A stretch of DNA of 50,218 nt from Gammaproteobacteria bacterium (GCA_018677555.1 JAHHOT010000131.1:1-50218); one strand, 5' to 3'. Shown: positions 16,678 through 25,774, counted from the first letter of the stretch. The notes: generated by a model from the letters alone, not told the origin. Numbers and translations: made by a program.

Positions 16678-18822
16678 TTATTTCGCAGACAGCAGCGCCT
16701 GGAAACGCGGATCGTCGCGTAACGGCTCCCAGAAAGTCTCCACTTCGATCCATGCAGGGCTGATTGTCGATGGATATTGCAGGGCGGTTTCCACCTGGGC
16801 GATGGCTTCGTCGTGCATGTCGGCAAGAACATAGATCTCCGCCATGTACCAGAGATAGTCCGCGTTATCCCAGGGATTCTGCTCAACCGGTGCCATCGTC
16901 AGCAAGCGCCGTCCGGTCTGCAGCGCTTCCTCTGTCCTGCCGGCGCCGGCGTAGGCGGTGCCCAGCAAGGCGTAGAAAAATGGTTCACCCGGGAATTGTT
17001 CGACTGTCTCCTCCAGAATCTGCATGGCTTCGGTGTAATACGCTCGTGTCCTTTCTGCATCGCCGGACGCTTCTGCGTAGTCCGCCATGGCCAGGTAATA
17101 AGACGCAGGATCGGCATTGGAACCCTGCAACTGAAAGTTGCCGAGTGCTTCCGATAAAACGGGCCCTGCGAATCGAAAGGAGCTCGACACACCAGGTTGC
17201 AACAGCCATTCGACCAGGGATTCCAGCCCGATTATTTCCGCAGCCCGCTCGAATTCAGATGCTGCACGGCGTTCGTCTCCTTGCCAAGACATATAGAGGA
17301 CCGCTTTGAACAAGTAACCTTCCACGAGCCCTGGGCGCAGCGTGATGGCGCGTTCAAGGGCGACCTCTGCACCCGCATAATCGCCTGACACGATCTGTGT
17401 CTGCCCCAGGATATAAAGGAGCAGGTGATTCAGCGGATCAAACCGTGCGGCAGCTTCGAGTGCCTCGACGGCTTCACCCAGTTTGCCCTGACGTTGGTAC
17501 ACCTGCGCTATCGCTGTCAGCGCTTCCGTGTGCGATGGTCTGTTCACGCGCACGCTTTCCAGGTGTTCCAGTGCCGGCTCGAGCATCTCGCGACGCAAGT
17601 AATAACTGCCAAGACCGAACTGGCCATCGATCAGGGCTGGATCCAGTTCCAGTGAGTAGTCGATCGATTCCCGCGCCAACTCCAGGCGTTCGTTCGAGCG
17701 ATCATGGTACTGGGCGTACATCTGCAGATGGGCGAGCCCGAGCGTTGCATGCGCCTGGGCAAAATCAGGGTCTCTGGCGACAGCCGCCTCGAGTTCGGTG
17801 ATGGCCTCCTGCAAGTCCGCTTCGACGAACCCCCGGCCGAGGGCATCGCGCCCCTTAACATAGCGTTCGTATGCCGCAAAGCTGGCCGACTCGTTTCTTT
17901 GCGCCGGTGCGGGATCGTTGCTGTCGAAAAGCGTTACATCGAGTCGCTGTGCAACACGCTCGGCAATTTCAGATTGCACATCGAAAATGTTGATTAGTGG
18001 TTGTTCGTAGGTTTGCGACCAGAGGTAGGTATCAGATGCCACGTCGATCAAGTGTGCGTTGACGCGCAACCAGGCCGTTTCGTCATTGTCTAGCCGCTGA
18101 AGCGCGGTGCCCGTGATTAGATACTGTGCGCCCAGTGCGTTGCCGATACTCTGCGCCGGCTCGTTCGAGTCCTCGTATTGCCGGGTGCTGTTCTGTGAAA
18201 TGACCCTGAGCGCCGAAACGCCTGCGAGCCGCGTGGCGACAGCATCGGTCAATCCACGCACAATGTGACTGCCGTCGATTGGCGAAAGGTCTTCGAACGG
18301 AATCACTGCAATGACCGGCGGAGAGTTCTCCACCGGCGTGTCGGCCGATTCGGGCCGCAGCAAGAAATAAGTGCTGCCAATGATCAGCGAGACCAGTACG
18401 GCCCCAAGCGACGCAAATCGCCAGGCGCGGCCATGCGTTGCCACAGGGCCCTCCGATGCAGCATCGAGAACCAGGCCGTCTCCAGCTTCGCCATTGTCAT
18501 CCAGTATTTCGACCGGCGCGATCAGCCGGTAGCCCCGTTTCCGGATGGTTTCGAAGTAACTCGGGTGCCGGGCGTCGTCTCCCAGTTCGCGGCGCAACTC
18601 TGCCATGATTCGGTATACGGGACTGTCACCAACGTAGCTGCGGCCCCACAGGTTTTCGACCAGTTCGTCAAAACCGATGACCTTGCCGGGATTGTTGGCG
18701 AAATACTGCAGCACCTCCGCAGCAAGCGGTTCGAGAGAGACACTTTTTCCGGGCGATTCGATCCGGTTCAAGTTCGCATCAAGTACCCAATCGCCGATTC
18801 TTACTTTTCTCTTGTCTGTCAC
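16678..18822 (-). CDS. CadC/ToxR-like transmembrane regulator with TolB-like and TPR domains
   Basis: 714 residues from a GTG start. Residues 1-105 form an OmpR-type winged helix (SLEPLAAEVLQYFANNPGKV, VYRIMAELRRELGDDARHP, YFETIRKRGYRLI). One transmembrane helix lies near 134-155. The outer part has a TolB/FlgO-like domain from about 170 (VIAVIPFEDLSPIDGSHIVRG) and TPR repeats from about 310 to 700 (DPDFAQAHATLGLAHLQMYA, RPSHTEALTAIAQVYQRQGK). Membrane-bound one-component regulators of this kind bind DNA inside the cell and sense outside it. The target genes are not evident. A paralog without the winged helix lies at 12741. Confidence 0.88.
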   Translation of the reverse strand: MTDKRKVRIGDWVLDANLNRIESPGKSVSLEPLAAEVLQYFANNPGKVIGFDELVENLWGRSYVGDSPVYRIMAELRRELGDDARHPSYFETIRKRGYRLIAPVEILDDNGEAGDGLVLDAASEGPVATHGRAWRFASLGAVLVSLIIGSTYFLLRPESADTPVENSPPVIAVIPFEDLSPIDGSHIVRGLTDAVATRLAGVSALRVISQNSTRQYEDSNEPAQSIGNALGAQYLITGTALQRLDNDETAWLRVNAHLIDVASDTYLWSQTYEQPLINIFDVQSEIAERVAQRLDVTLFDSNDPAPAQRNESASFAAYERYVKGRDALGRGFVEADLQEAITELEAAVARDPDFAQAHATLGLAHLQMYAQYHDRSNERLELARESIDYSLELDPALIDGQFGLGSYYLRREMLEPALEHLESVRVNRPSHTEALTAIAQVYQRQGKLGEAVEALEAAARFDPLNHLLLYILGQTQIVSGDYAGAEVALERAITLRPGLVEGYLFKAVLYMSWQGDERRAASEFERAAEIIGLESLVEWLLQPGVSSSFRFAGPVLSEALGNFQLQGSNADPASYYLAMADYAEASGDAERTRAYYTEAMQILEETVEQFPGEPFFYALLGTAYAGAGRTEEALQTGRRLLTMAPVEQNPWDNADYLWYMAEIYVLADMHDEAIAQVETALQYPSTISPAWIEVETFWEPLRDDPRFQALLSAK

Positions 18823-18922
18823 GATTCAATCGAGTGTCGAAGTGTAAAGGGAGTGGAGGCGCAGCCCAGAGGTGCAGTATATTTACGGAAGGTACCAGAC
18901 GAGCCGGCAAAGTACGAAGTGA

Positions 18923-19051
18923 TTAAGGTGCCGGATTTATTTTCCGTAAAGGTGCCGGATTTATTTTCCAAACGATAAAGGCGATAAAGGTGCCGGATTT
19001 ATTTTTTACGGCGAGAACATACGAAAATAAATCCGGCACCTTTACGCCTTT
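18923..19051. repeat. Family C palindrome cluster
   Basis: Three left arms GGTGCCGGATTTATTTT occur at about 18927, 18951 and 18989, followed by one inverted arm AAAATAAATCCGGCACC at 19024-19040. AAAGGCG/CGCCTTT flanks pair outside the last two arms. The arrangement, left arms repeated in front of one full palindrome, matches what is seen in family B. It is the only family C site in the window. Confidence 0.88.
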
Positions 19052-19099
19052 ACGAATCGGGCACGTTTACGGGCAGACCTGTTTTGGGAAGGTATTACT

Positions 19100-19810
19100 A
19101 TGATTCACGACCGTCGCACATTTCTCGTCGTTACCGGCGCGGCCATCGCCGCCGCGGCATTGCCATTCACCGCAGGCGCTGCGGAGCCGATGAAGATCGG
19201 CATCATCGGCTCGGGCAGGGTCGGCAGCGCGATAGGCGCCGTGTGGGTTAAGGCCGGGCATGAAGTCATGTTTTCCTCGCGCAACATCGAGCACGACCGG
19301 GCGCTCGCTGCCGATCTCGGCGCGGGTGCGCGCGCCGGTACACCGCGCGAAGCCGCTGCTTTCGGCGAAGTGGTGATGGTTTCCGTTCCCTATGGTGCAT
19401 TACCGCAGGTCGGCAAAGACCTGGCGGACCTGATCGAGGGCAAGGTCGTCATCGATACCTGCAATCCGTTCCCGAACCGCGATGGCGAGATCGCCGACTG
19501 GGCGCGCGAGAAGGGTGCCGGACTTGCATCGGCGGAGCTCATGCCCGGCGCGCGGCTGGTGCGCGCGTTCAATGCCATTGGCGCCCGACGCATGGGCACG
19601 GCATACCGCGAGCCCGGCCGTGTCGGCATGCCGATCGCCGGCGACGATGCCAAGGCGATAAAGATCGCGTCGCGCCTGATCCGCGAGATCGGCTATGAAC
19701 CTGTTCTGATCGGTGGCTTGGCGATGGGAAGATACCTGGTGCCGGGGACAGCGCTTGCAGGAGAGCGAAGCGCGGAAGAGATACGCGCAATAGCCGCGGA
19801 TCTCGACTAA
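19100..19810 (+). CDS. Tat-exported F420-reductase-like NADP-binding protein
   Basis: 236 residues, start supported by GGAAGG upstream. The N-terminus carries RRTFL followed by a hydrophobic run (VVTGAAIAAAALPFTAGA), a twin-arginine signal. The fold is Rossmann: IGIIGSGRVGSAIG (about 33-46) matches the NADPH-dependent F420 reductase group, with SSRN at the position binding the NADP phosphate and later VMVSVPYGALP, VIDTCNPFPNRDG and VRAFNAIGA. A folded nucleotide-bound enzyme would need Tat export, which fits. The substrate is unknown and F420 itself is not implied. It is a single gene with a family B palindrome two bases after its stop. Confidence 0.83.
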   Translation: MIHDRRTFLVVTGAAIAAAALPFTAGAAEPMKIGIIGSGRVGSAIGAVWVKAGHEVMFSSRNIEHDRALAADLGAGARAGTPREAAAFGEVVMVSVPYGALPQVGKDLADLIEGKVVIDTCNPFPNRDGEIADWAREKGAGLASAELMPGARLVRAFNAIGARRMGTAYREPGRVGMPIAGDDAKAIKIASRLIREIGYEPVLIGGLAMGRYLVPGTALAGERSAEEIRAIAADLD

Positions 19811-19812
19811 GA

Positions 19813-19870
19813 AAATGGGGACATTCCTGATTTAACGCACGAGTACGTTAAATCAGGAATGCCCCCATTA
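19813..19870. repeat. Family B palindrome between convergent genes
   Basis: AAATGGGGACATTCCTGATT and its inverse surround ACGCACGAGTACGT. One arm carries a single change (GCCCCC for GTCCCC). The left end is two bases past the stop of the F420-like gene and the right end TTA is the stop of the uracil-DNA-glycosylase-like gene on the other strand. Confidence 0.9.
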
Positions 19871-20470
19871 ATCTGCAAGTGCCACTTGCACAGCTCTGGT
19901 CAGCGCCGGTAACAACGATCTCGCAAACCACGGATTCTTCTTGAGCCAGATGTTGTTTCTCGGGCTCGGGTGCGGCAGCGGAAAAACACCGGGCGCATGG
20001 TCTTGCCACGCGCGAACAGTCTCGGTCAGGTTCTTTTGCGTTCGCGGCAGGTGCCACTTCTGAGCGTACTGGCCAATGACCAGCGTCAGCCTGATTCGGG
20101 GTAGTCGCTGCATCAACTGCTTTCGCCAGGCTGTCGCGCATTCCGGTCTCGGTGGCAGGTCACCTGATTTTCCAGTGCCCGGATAACAGAATCCCATTGG
20201 AAGTATTGCGACCATCGTCGGGTCGTAGAATGTCTCTCTCGAGATTCCCAGCCACTCCCGCAACCGATCGCCACTTGGATCGTCAAACGGCACGCCGCTT
20301 TCGTGCACGCGGCGGCCGGGCGCCTGTCCCGCGACAAGAATTCTGGCCCGAGGATCGAGCTGCAGAACAGGCCGCGGTCCCATGGGTAAAAATTCCTCGC
20401 ACAAACGACACTGCTTTACAGATTCCAAAAGTATGGCGAATGATTTATCGCCGCTGCCGTCACTGCCCAT
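19868..20470 (-). CDS. Uracil-DNA glycosylase family protein
   Basis: 200 residues. Motifs of the UDG superfamily (COG1573 type): ILVAGQAPGRRVHESGVPFD (active-site motif 1 position, about 45-64), RLREWLG, and motif 2 PHPSPRN near 166-172. The N-terminus has CRLC, but the two further Cys that complete an Fe-S cluster in family 4 enzymes are not seen, so a cluster is doubtful. Likely role: excision of uracil or another damaged base in the cytoplasm. It stands alone; the stop codon comes from the adjacent family B element. Confidence 0.8.
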   Translation of the reverse strand: MGSDGSGDKSFAILLESVKQCRLCEEFLPMGPRPVLQLDPRARILVAGQAPGRRVHESGVPFDDPSGDRLREWLGISRETFYDPTMVAILPMGFCYPGTGKSGDLPPRPECATAWRKQLMQRLPRIRLTLVIGQYAQKWHLPRTQKNLTETVRAWQDHAPGVFPLPHPSPRNNIWLKKNPWFARSLLPALTRAVQVALAD

Positions 20471-20487
20471 TGTCCTGGTGCCTCAAG

Positions 20488-20543
20488 ATTAAAGGGTCGA
20501 ACCGACTGACGAATATGCGCCGAAAATCGGTTCGACCCCATTA
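20488..20543. repeat. Family A palindrome
   Basis: ATTAAAGGGTCGAACCGA and TCGGTTCGACCCCATTA flank a longer, non-paired centre (about 17 bases). Its right end TTA is the stop codon of the Na/Pi symporter gene. Its left end is 17 bases upstream of the start of the glycosylase gene. Confidence 0.88.
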
Positions 20544-22232
20544 CTGTGCTGCAGCTTCCTCGCTCTCGGTGTTGTCAACGATGAGCCGCGAAATGCGGCG
20601 CGTGTAAGTATTGACGCGGCGCAGGATGTCGATAATGTCGGTCTCGACCTCGAACGTCTCGAAGCGCGAAGGTGCGTCGGCCACGAGCCGCTTGGCGAGA
20701 TGTGACGCCGCCTCCGTGGCGAGCTCGTTGACTGCGGCCTTGCTCTCGATTGCGTCGAGTGCACCGCTCGTGTCGCCCGATTCAAAGGCCGACAGCATCT
20801 TGTCGAACGCGCGGCAGACTTCCTGCTCGATCGGTTCAAGGACGGCGAGCGTCGGTTGGCTGAGCGTCAGCCCGAGCGACGCGCGCTTGTGCAGGATTGC
20901 GACGAGGTCTTTCGAGATGATGTCGCCAATATTCTCGAAGTAGTTCGCGATGCCGATTAGGCGGGCCAGTTCCTGCGGCTGCTTCGCAACGAGGTCGCGC
21001 TGCGATAGCTTGCCGAAAAAAACGATGATGTCTTCATAAAGCGCATCGACGTCGTCGTCGGCCTTCGTCAACGCGTCAGCGTCGTCCTCGGTACCGTGGG
21101 CGGCGACGTGCAGCTGTTGCCCGATCATTTTGCGCACCATGCCGCCCACGCGCTCGAGCTCGCGATGCGCCTGGTCGAGTGCGAGCGCGGGCTGCTCGAG
21201 ATAGAGGTCATCGAGATACATCGGCTGCATCGACTCGGGTTCAGGCTCGAGCGGGGCAATGCGCTGCACCAGGCGCGCCAGCGGTCCTGTAAACCAGATG
21301 AAGATGAACAGGTTAGTAATATTGAACAGTGTATGAGCGTTTGCGATCTGTCGCGGCGTGTCGGCGGCGAGCCGTTCCGTCCCCTGCAGGTGCCCGGCGG
21401 ACGGTGAGAAGCCGCGCACAGCGTCGGCAAACTCGGGAATGAAGAACACCCAGAGCAGCACGCCGCCGACGTTGAACGCGAGATGCGCCCACGCCGCTTG
21501 TACCGCAACGCGCGGCCGGCCGATCGTGGAGAGAAATGCCGTGGCACAGGTGCCGAGGTTGGCGCCAAAGATGAGGCCAATGCCGGCCTCGAGCGAAATC
21601 AGCCCCTGGCTCGCAAATACGATCACGATGCCTGTGGTCGCCGATGAGCTCTGTACGATGGCCGTAAACAGTGCGCCGATGGCGATCGTCAGGAGCGGAT
21701 TGCGCATGTTTTGCATCAGCTCGAGGAACGGCGGCCATTGGCGCAGCGGGCCCGTCGCCATGCTCATGAGCTCCATGCCGAAGAAGATCAGGCCCAGGCC
21801 CATGACGGCCATGGCCCACTGCTTGGTGCGTGCTCGGCGCGCCATGATCTCGGTGAAGAAGCCGGCCGCAATCAGCAGCAGGCCGTACTTGTAGATGGCA
21901 AATGCGACGATCTGTGCCGTGATCGTCGTGCCGACGTTGGCACCGAGGATGACGCCAATGGACTGGCTCACGGTCAACAGCCCGGCCGAGACGAAGCCCA
22001 CGACCAGAACGGTGGTCACCGACGAGGACTGGATCACGGCCGTCACCACCGTGCCGGCGAACGCTGCCGCGAAGCGGTTTGCCGTGAGCCGCGCCAGCAG
22101 GTTCTTCATGTTGTTGCCGGCCACGATCTTCAGCGACTCGGTCATACGGCGCATTCCGTAGAGGAACAGCGCCAGCCCGCCGCCCAGCTGCGTGAACATT
22201 ACGCCCAGATCGAGAGTGGAAACCTCCTCCAT
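20541..22232 (-). CDS. Na/Pi cotransporter family protein with PhoU-like tail
   Basis: 563 residues. The membrane part has the two inverted PNaS repeats, each with the signature QSSS: VTAVIQSSSVTTVLVVGF (about 64-81) and AIVQSSSATTGIVIVFASQG. They are preceded by LGGGLALFLYGMRRMTESLK and separated by EIMARRARTKQ. From about 335 the soluble C-terminus is helical and PhoU-like (LERVGGMVRKMIGQQL, ANYFENIGDIISKDLVAI). The protein imports phosphate with sodium or regulates phosphate. No Pho box was recognised upstream. The stop codon is supplied by a family A element. Confidence 0.9.
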   Translation of the reverse strand: MEEVSTLDLGVMFTQLGGGLALFLYGMRRMTESLKIVAGNNMKNLLARLTANRFAAAFAGTVVTAVIQSSSVTTVLVVGFVSAGLLTVSQSIGVILGANVGTTITAQIVAFAIYKYGLLLIAAGFFTEIMARRARTKQWAMAVMGLGLIFFGMELMSMATGPLRQWPPFLELMQNMRNPLLTIAIGALFTAIVQSSSATTGIVIVFASQGLISLEAGIGLIFGANLGTCATAFLSTIGRPRVAVQAAWAHLAFNVGGVLLWVFFIPEFADAVRGFSPSAGHLQGTERLAADTPRQIANAHTLFNITNLFIFIWFTGPLARLVQRIAPLEPEPESMQPMYLDDLYLEQPALALDQAHRELERVGGMVRKMIGQQLHVAAHGTEDDADALTKADDDVDALYEDIIVFFGKLSQRDLVAKQPQELARLIGIANYFENIGDIISKDLVAILHKRASLGLTLSQPTLAVLEPIEQEVCRAFDKMLSAFESGDTSGALDAIESKAAVNELATEAASHLAKRLVADAPSRFETFEVETDIIDILRRVNTYTRRISRLIVDNTESEEAAAQ

Positions 22233-22239
22233 CCGGGAA

Positions 22240-22314
22240 TATTAAGGGGTCGAACCGATTATCGGAAATTCGGTTCGACCCTTTTTTCGCGTCAAATCAG
22301 GAATGTCCCCATTA
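22240..22314. repeat. Family A palindrome joined to a family B half element
   Basis: A full family A palindrome (22240-22287) is followed directly by the family B right arm AAATCAGGAATGTCCCCATT (about 22294-22313). Both families therefore occupy one gap, between the symporter start and the end of a secreted-protein gene. Confidence 0.88.
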
Positions 22315-22328
22315 CGCGCTCTCGAAGA

Positions 22329-22829
22329 CTAGTGCACCGTGATTCTCGTGGCTGTCGACGGTGCCGTGCCGAATGGAATGACGGTGAACGGATTATCCAG
22401 ATCCGGCCCAAAGCGCAATTCCGTCGTTGCCTCGGCTTGCAAGCTGTCGTCATGAACTTTCGCCTGGCCTGCGACGACAAGGTATCCCTCGTGTATGCCG
22501 CCAGCATTGAATACAAACTTGACGAATCTGAACTTCACTGTGCGTTTGCCAATATGTTTCCAGGCGCCAACGCCGATGCTGCCGTTCAATGGCAGCGGAC
22601 TGGCCGGATCAAGCGCGCTGTTGGCATGCAGCGTCGTGTTGGTTTCCGTTACGGTGCCGTTAGCATGAAACACCAGGAATTCCTTGAACGGCGGCGGACC
22701 GCCTTCCGGAAACGTCACTGTGAGAAGCCAGGTACCGACCGGGCTGGATCGATGCGAGGCATTCGCTGTAGTCACGAAGCCCAATGCAACCACGAAAATG
22801 AGCATCCGCACAAAAATAGTTTTTCTCAT
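22329..22829 (-). CDS. Secreted lipocalin-like protein of unknown function
   Basis: 166 residues. A sec signal peptide (RKTIFVRMLIFVVALGF...ANA) is followed by SPVGTWLLTVTFPEGGPP, the N-terminal GxW start typical of lipocalin-like and calycin beta-barrels. Strand-rich sequence then continues (FLVFHANGTVTETNTT, GVGAWKHIGKRTVKFRFVKF). No ligand can be named. GGGGAATAACA precedes the ATG as a probable ribosome binding site. Confidence 0.72.
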   Translation of the reverse strand: MRKTIFVRMLIFVVALGFVTTANASHRSSPVGTWLLTVTFPEGGPPPFKEFLVFHANGTVTETNTTLHANSALDPASPLPLNGSIGVGAWKHIGKRTVKFRFVKFVFNAGGIHEGYLVVAGQAKVHDDSLQAEATTELRFGPDLDNPFTVIPFGTAPSTATRITVH

Positions 22830-22980
22830 TGTTATTCCCCAAGGTAGTCACTGCTTTTTCTGATATTACGCAAAGAACGCGAATGTAATGGATATGCCTG
22901 TCTAATAGTAGCAGGTGATGTCTTCGGGAGTTGGTCGCCGTCGCCGCACACTGGAGTCGGCGATCATGACGCGCAACTTT

Positions 22981-23907
22981 TTAGTCTGCGTCTACACGAA
23001 ACGCGATGTCGTCCGGATTCACTGACCGACTTTCCAGGTCATCACTCTCTCGCACGTCGATGCGGATGGCCCAATCACTTTGCCATTCTGCGATCGCGTC
23101 CCGAAGTGCGGGCGCTTCAAGCCCGGCCTTTAACGTGATCGTCTGCGAACAAAGATCCGGCGAACAGTTGTTGCCAGCGAGAGGCAACTCAGCGACGCCT
23201 GTGGTCACGATCTTCGCGGTCTGCCCGCTGTCGTCGGTCAGCGTAAGCCATTGGGGCAAGCGGTTTCCGCTGTGACGGAGCGGTGAAGCAAGGAAACGGA
23301 TGTGACCGCCTGCCAGCTGCGGCCGATAGAGGAGGTTGTACGCGCGCCCGGTTTCGCTGCCAGTCGAACTCTCGAATCGATCGAAACCGATGGCATCTCG
23401 TATGGTCGCCGATGTGATTGCAGGTTCACCGACAACCGCGCGGGGTTTGCGTTTTATCACATTCTGCGAGGAGTCCGCGATCGTCGTGTCGATCGCCCAC
23501 GACACTTCGACGCTTGCTTCGCCTGCCACATACTGAAATCGGTAGCTGAATTTCTCTTCGCAGGATTCGCGGTAGCCGCACCTGTCCAGGCGGTAAAAAA
23601 AGGCCCGTTCCTGCGTGTTAAATCCGCTCAAAAGGTATTGCCTGGGCGGACCCACTGCAGGATCCTCCGGTGCTATCGTAAAGACGACCCACGGTTGTGA
23701 CGCACGTGCGATCGGAAAAATCACTGCTGTATCGATAACCCGCGCCGTTCCACCGTAGGCTACTGTTATGGTGCCACCAACAGAAGGCTGCTCCGGGCTG
23801 AGCACAATTGCGGGACCCTGTGCGGTGTTACTGGCTGTGCCTGACTGCCCACAACCTGCGATCGCAATTGCAGCCGCAATATAAAGACACGCCTGTCTCA
23901 TGAGCAC
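22981..23907 (-). CDS. Lipoprotein of unknown function
   Basis: 308 residues from a GTG, with an ATG two codons on. The signal peptide AAAIAIAGC ends in a lipobox with the lipidated Cys at about 19. The body is beta-rich; two Cys pairs (RCGYRESCEEKF and NCSPDLC) suggest disulfides in the periplasm. No known domain recognised. The neighbours are unrelated and the flanking gaps of about 150-165 bases hold nothing recognisable. Confidence 0.72.
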   Translation of the reverse strand: MLMRQACLYIAAAIAIAGCGQSGTASNTAQGPAIVLSPEQPSVGGTITVAYGGTARVIDTAVIFPIARASQPWVVFTIAPEDPAVGPPRQYLLSGFNTQERAFFYRLDRCGYRESCEEKFSYRFQYVAGEASVEVSWAIDTTIADSSQNVIKRKPRAVVGEPAITSATIRDAIGFDRFESSTGSETGRAYNLLYRPQLAGGHIRFLASPLRHSGNRLPQWLTLTDDSGQTAKIVTTGVAELPLAGNNCSPDLCSQTITLKAGLEAPALRDAIAEWQSDWAIRIDVRESDDLESRSVNPDDIAFRVDAD

Positions 23908-24071
23908 CAGCCTACCGACAATTGGCGATCAGCGCATGTGAAAAGATAAACTCGCGTGGCGAAACACGCCCAAACCGGCTTTCGTGCAACGGAGGTCGCA
24001 GAGAGACTGGATTCAGCGTTGCGCAGATAAGAGCGTGAGTGCTTGAATAGCGTGGTCTATTCAGATGCTTG

Positions 24072-25409
24072 CTACCCGACGTTCCGATACCTCATGTACC
24101 AAGCCACCGCCGCCACCAGTACGCCGGCACCGATGGCCAGGGCGATCGGCTCCATGAAAGCAAGCAAGCCGAGGCAGCAAGCGGCACCGCTCACAGCAAC
24201 CAGGCGTGCTGCCGGAACCCGGAAAGTCGGCGTGTATTCATCGGGGGACTGACTGCGCTGCCGCAACAAGGCTCCGCAAATCAATGCATAAATCAGCAGG
24301 TGCAGGGCCGATGCAACTTCGGCCAGCGTTTTCAGATCGCCAAGAAGCGTCAGTGTGGCGACCGCGACACCGACAAGGAGGATCGCAAAGTACGGCGTAC
24401 GAAAACGAGCGCTTACGGTCGCTGTCCATGCTGGCGCGAGCCGATCGTGTCCGAGCGCGTACAGGGTCCGTGATGAGCTGAGAATAGATGCGTTGGCGCT
24501 CGAGAGTGTTGCAAGAAGGCCCGCCAGCAGCACCAGCATTTTGCCGAACTCGCCAAACAGATGTTTCCCCAGCTCAATCGTTGTCGTACTGCCGGTCTCG
24601 GCAAGCCGCTCCGCAGACAACAGGGAGGTCGTCACAAACAGTGCGACAACGTAGAGCACGGCAACCAGTATGACACTTCCGATCAGCGCGACCGGCAATG
24701 TCCGGCCAGGGTTCCTGACTTCGCCGGCGACGGTCGAAATCTGCACGAACCCGAGATAGGAGGTGAATACGAATGCCGCGGTTGAGAAGATCGGCATGAC
24801 ACCGAAGGGAGCAAACTCCGGCAGTCCCGAGGCCTCGCCAGTGATGCCGGCGGCCCTCAGGAGACCAGCACCGAACAGGAAGATCAGTAGTGCGGCTAAC
24901 AGCAGGACAATAACGGACTGCAGTCGTCCGGACTCGCCACTGCCGACGATGTTGACAAGCGTCAGCAACAGGGCTGCGCTTACTGCGAAAGCGCTCGATA
25001 CTTCCGCGATGGAAAGAGGCGTCGCCGCAATGAGGTCGAGCGCGTAGTCAGCAAAAGCAACCAGGTAAAAAGCGCTCGCAAACACCAGCCCGGTGGATTG
25101 GGCAACGCCGACAAGCAGGCCGGCAAACTCACCGAATGAGCGCGAAACATGAAAGTAGGCGCCGCCGCTTCTCGGCATGGCCGTTGCAAGCTCGGCGGTG
25201 CAAAGGGCGACCAGCAGCGCAATGCCTCCGCCAATCGCAAACGACAGTATCGCCGCAGGACCGGCCTCGTTTGCTGCCAGCCCAGGAAAAACGAATATGC
25301 CGGCGCCGAGCATCGTACCGACACCGACCGACAGCGTCGCCGGCAACCCGAGCGTACGTTTCAGGTGATTGTCGGGCGATTCCTCTGGCACGTATACGAC
25401 AGGATTCAA
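24072..25409 (-). CDS. APC-family amino acid permease
   Basis: 445 residues from TTG at 25409, or 439 from GTG at 25391. About twelve membrane helices. The first helix contains VGTMLGAGIFVFPG, the substrate-backbone-binding motif of the APC superfamily, followed by ELATAMPRSGGAYFHVSRSFG, also characteristic. It probably imports an amino acid or polyamine with protons, or acts as an exchanger; the substrate cannot be told. A TATAAT box lies only 8 bases upstream of the TTG, which favours the GTG start or a nearly leaderless message. Confidence 0.9.
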   Translation of the reverse strand: MNPVVYVPEESPDNHLKRTLGLPATLSVGVGTMLGAGIFVFPGLAANEAGPAAILSFAIGGGIALLVALCTAELATAMPRSGGAYFHVSRSFGEFAGLLVGVAQSTGLVFASAFYLVAFADYALDLIAATPLSIAEVSSAFAVSAALLLTLVNIVGSGESGRLQSVIVLLLAALLIFLFGAGLLRAAGITGEASGLPEFAPFGVMPIFSTAAFVFTSYLGFVQISTVAGEVRNPGRTLPVALIGSVILVAVLYVVALFVTTSLLSAERLAETGSTTTIELGKHLFGEFGKMLVLLAGLLATLSSANASILSSSRTLYALGHDRLAPAWTATVSARFRTPYFAILLVGVAVATLTLLGDLKTLAEVASALHLLIYALICGALLRQRSQSPDEYTPTFRVPAARLVAVSGAACCLGLLAFMEPIALAIGAGVLVAAVAWYMRYRNVG

Positions 25410-25417
25410 AAAAACGC

Positions 25418-25423
25418 ATTATA
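25418..25423 (-). promoter_or_regulatory. Possible -10 box of the amino acid permease gene
   Basis: On the minus strand the sequence reads TATAAT. No good -35 box is seen at 17 bases. If used, transcription would begin at or just before the TTG codon at 25409. Confidence 0.35.
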
Positions 25424-25539
25424 AAGGTCGCGTGGGCTCCAGCTACAGGCACTGATAACGGTCAGTTACAAATCGAAAAGAAACGTTACTTTTGTGACGC
25501 GAGGGAGCACCGAGGCGCTGCTAGACTCCCGGAGTGACT

Positions 25540-25566
25540 TTATCCGAGATTCGGTTCGAACCCATT
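25540..25566. repeat. Family A half element
   Basis: TTATCCGAGATTCGGTTCGA followed by ACCCATT is a right arm only, with one base inserted. It borders the remnant reading frame that follows. Confidence 0.7.
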
Positions 25567-25774
25567 TCTGGTCGAGCAGGCCGACGGCGACCGGGTGCTC
25601 AAGTCACATACTGAGATTCAGAAGACAGGTTGAGAATTTGACCTCCGCGACACCATGATCGAGATTTTCGAGCACTGCGAGGGATACGGCGATCACCTTG
25701 ACCGTATCGATTATCATGGCAGCATTGACCCTGATCGCGTCGCCAAAGCCGTGTTGTCATTCGGCACCCTATGA
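25565..25774 (+). pseudogene. Possible gene remnant with internal stop
   Basis: One frame reads FLVEQADGDRVLKSHTEIQK, then a TGA at 25631, then continues protein-like (FDLRDTMIEIFEHCEGYG, DPDRVAKAVLSFGTL) to a TGA at 25772. The composition is protein-like but no family is recognised and there is no start. It begins right at a family A half element, consistent with a gene whose 5' part was lost there. Confidence 0.3.
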
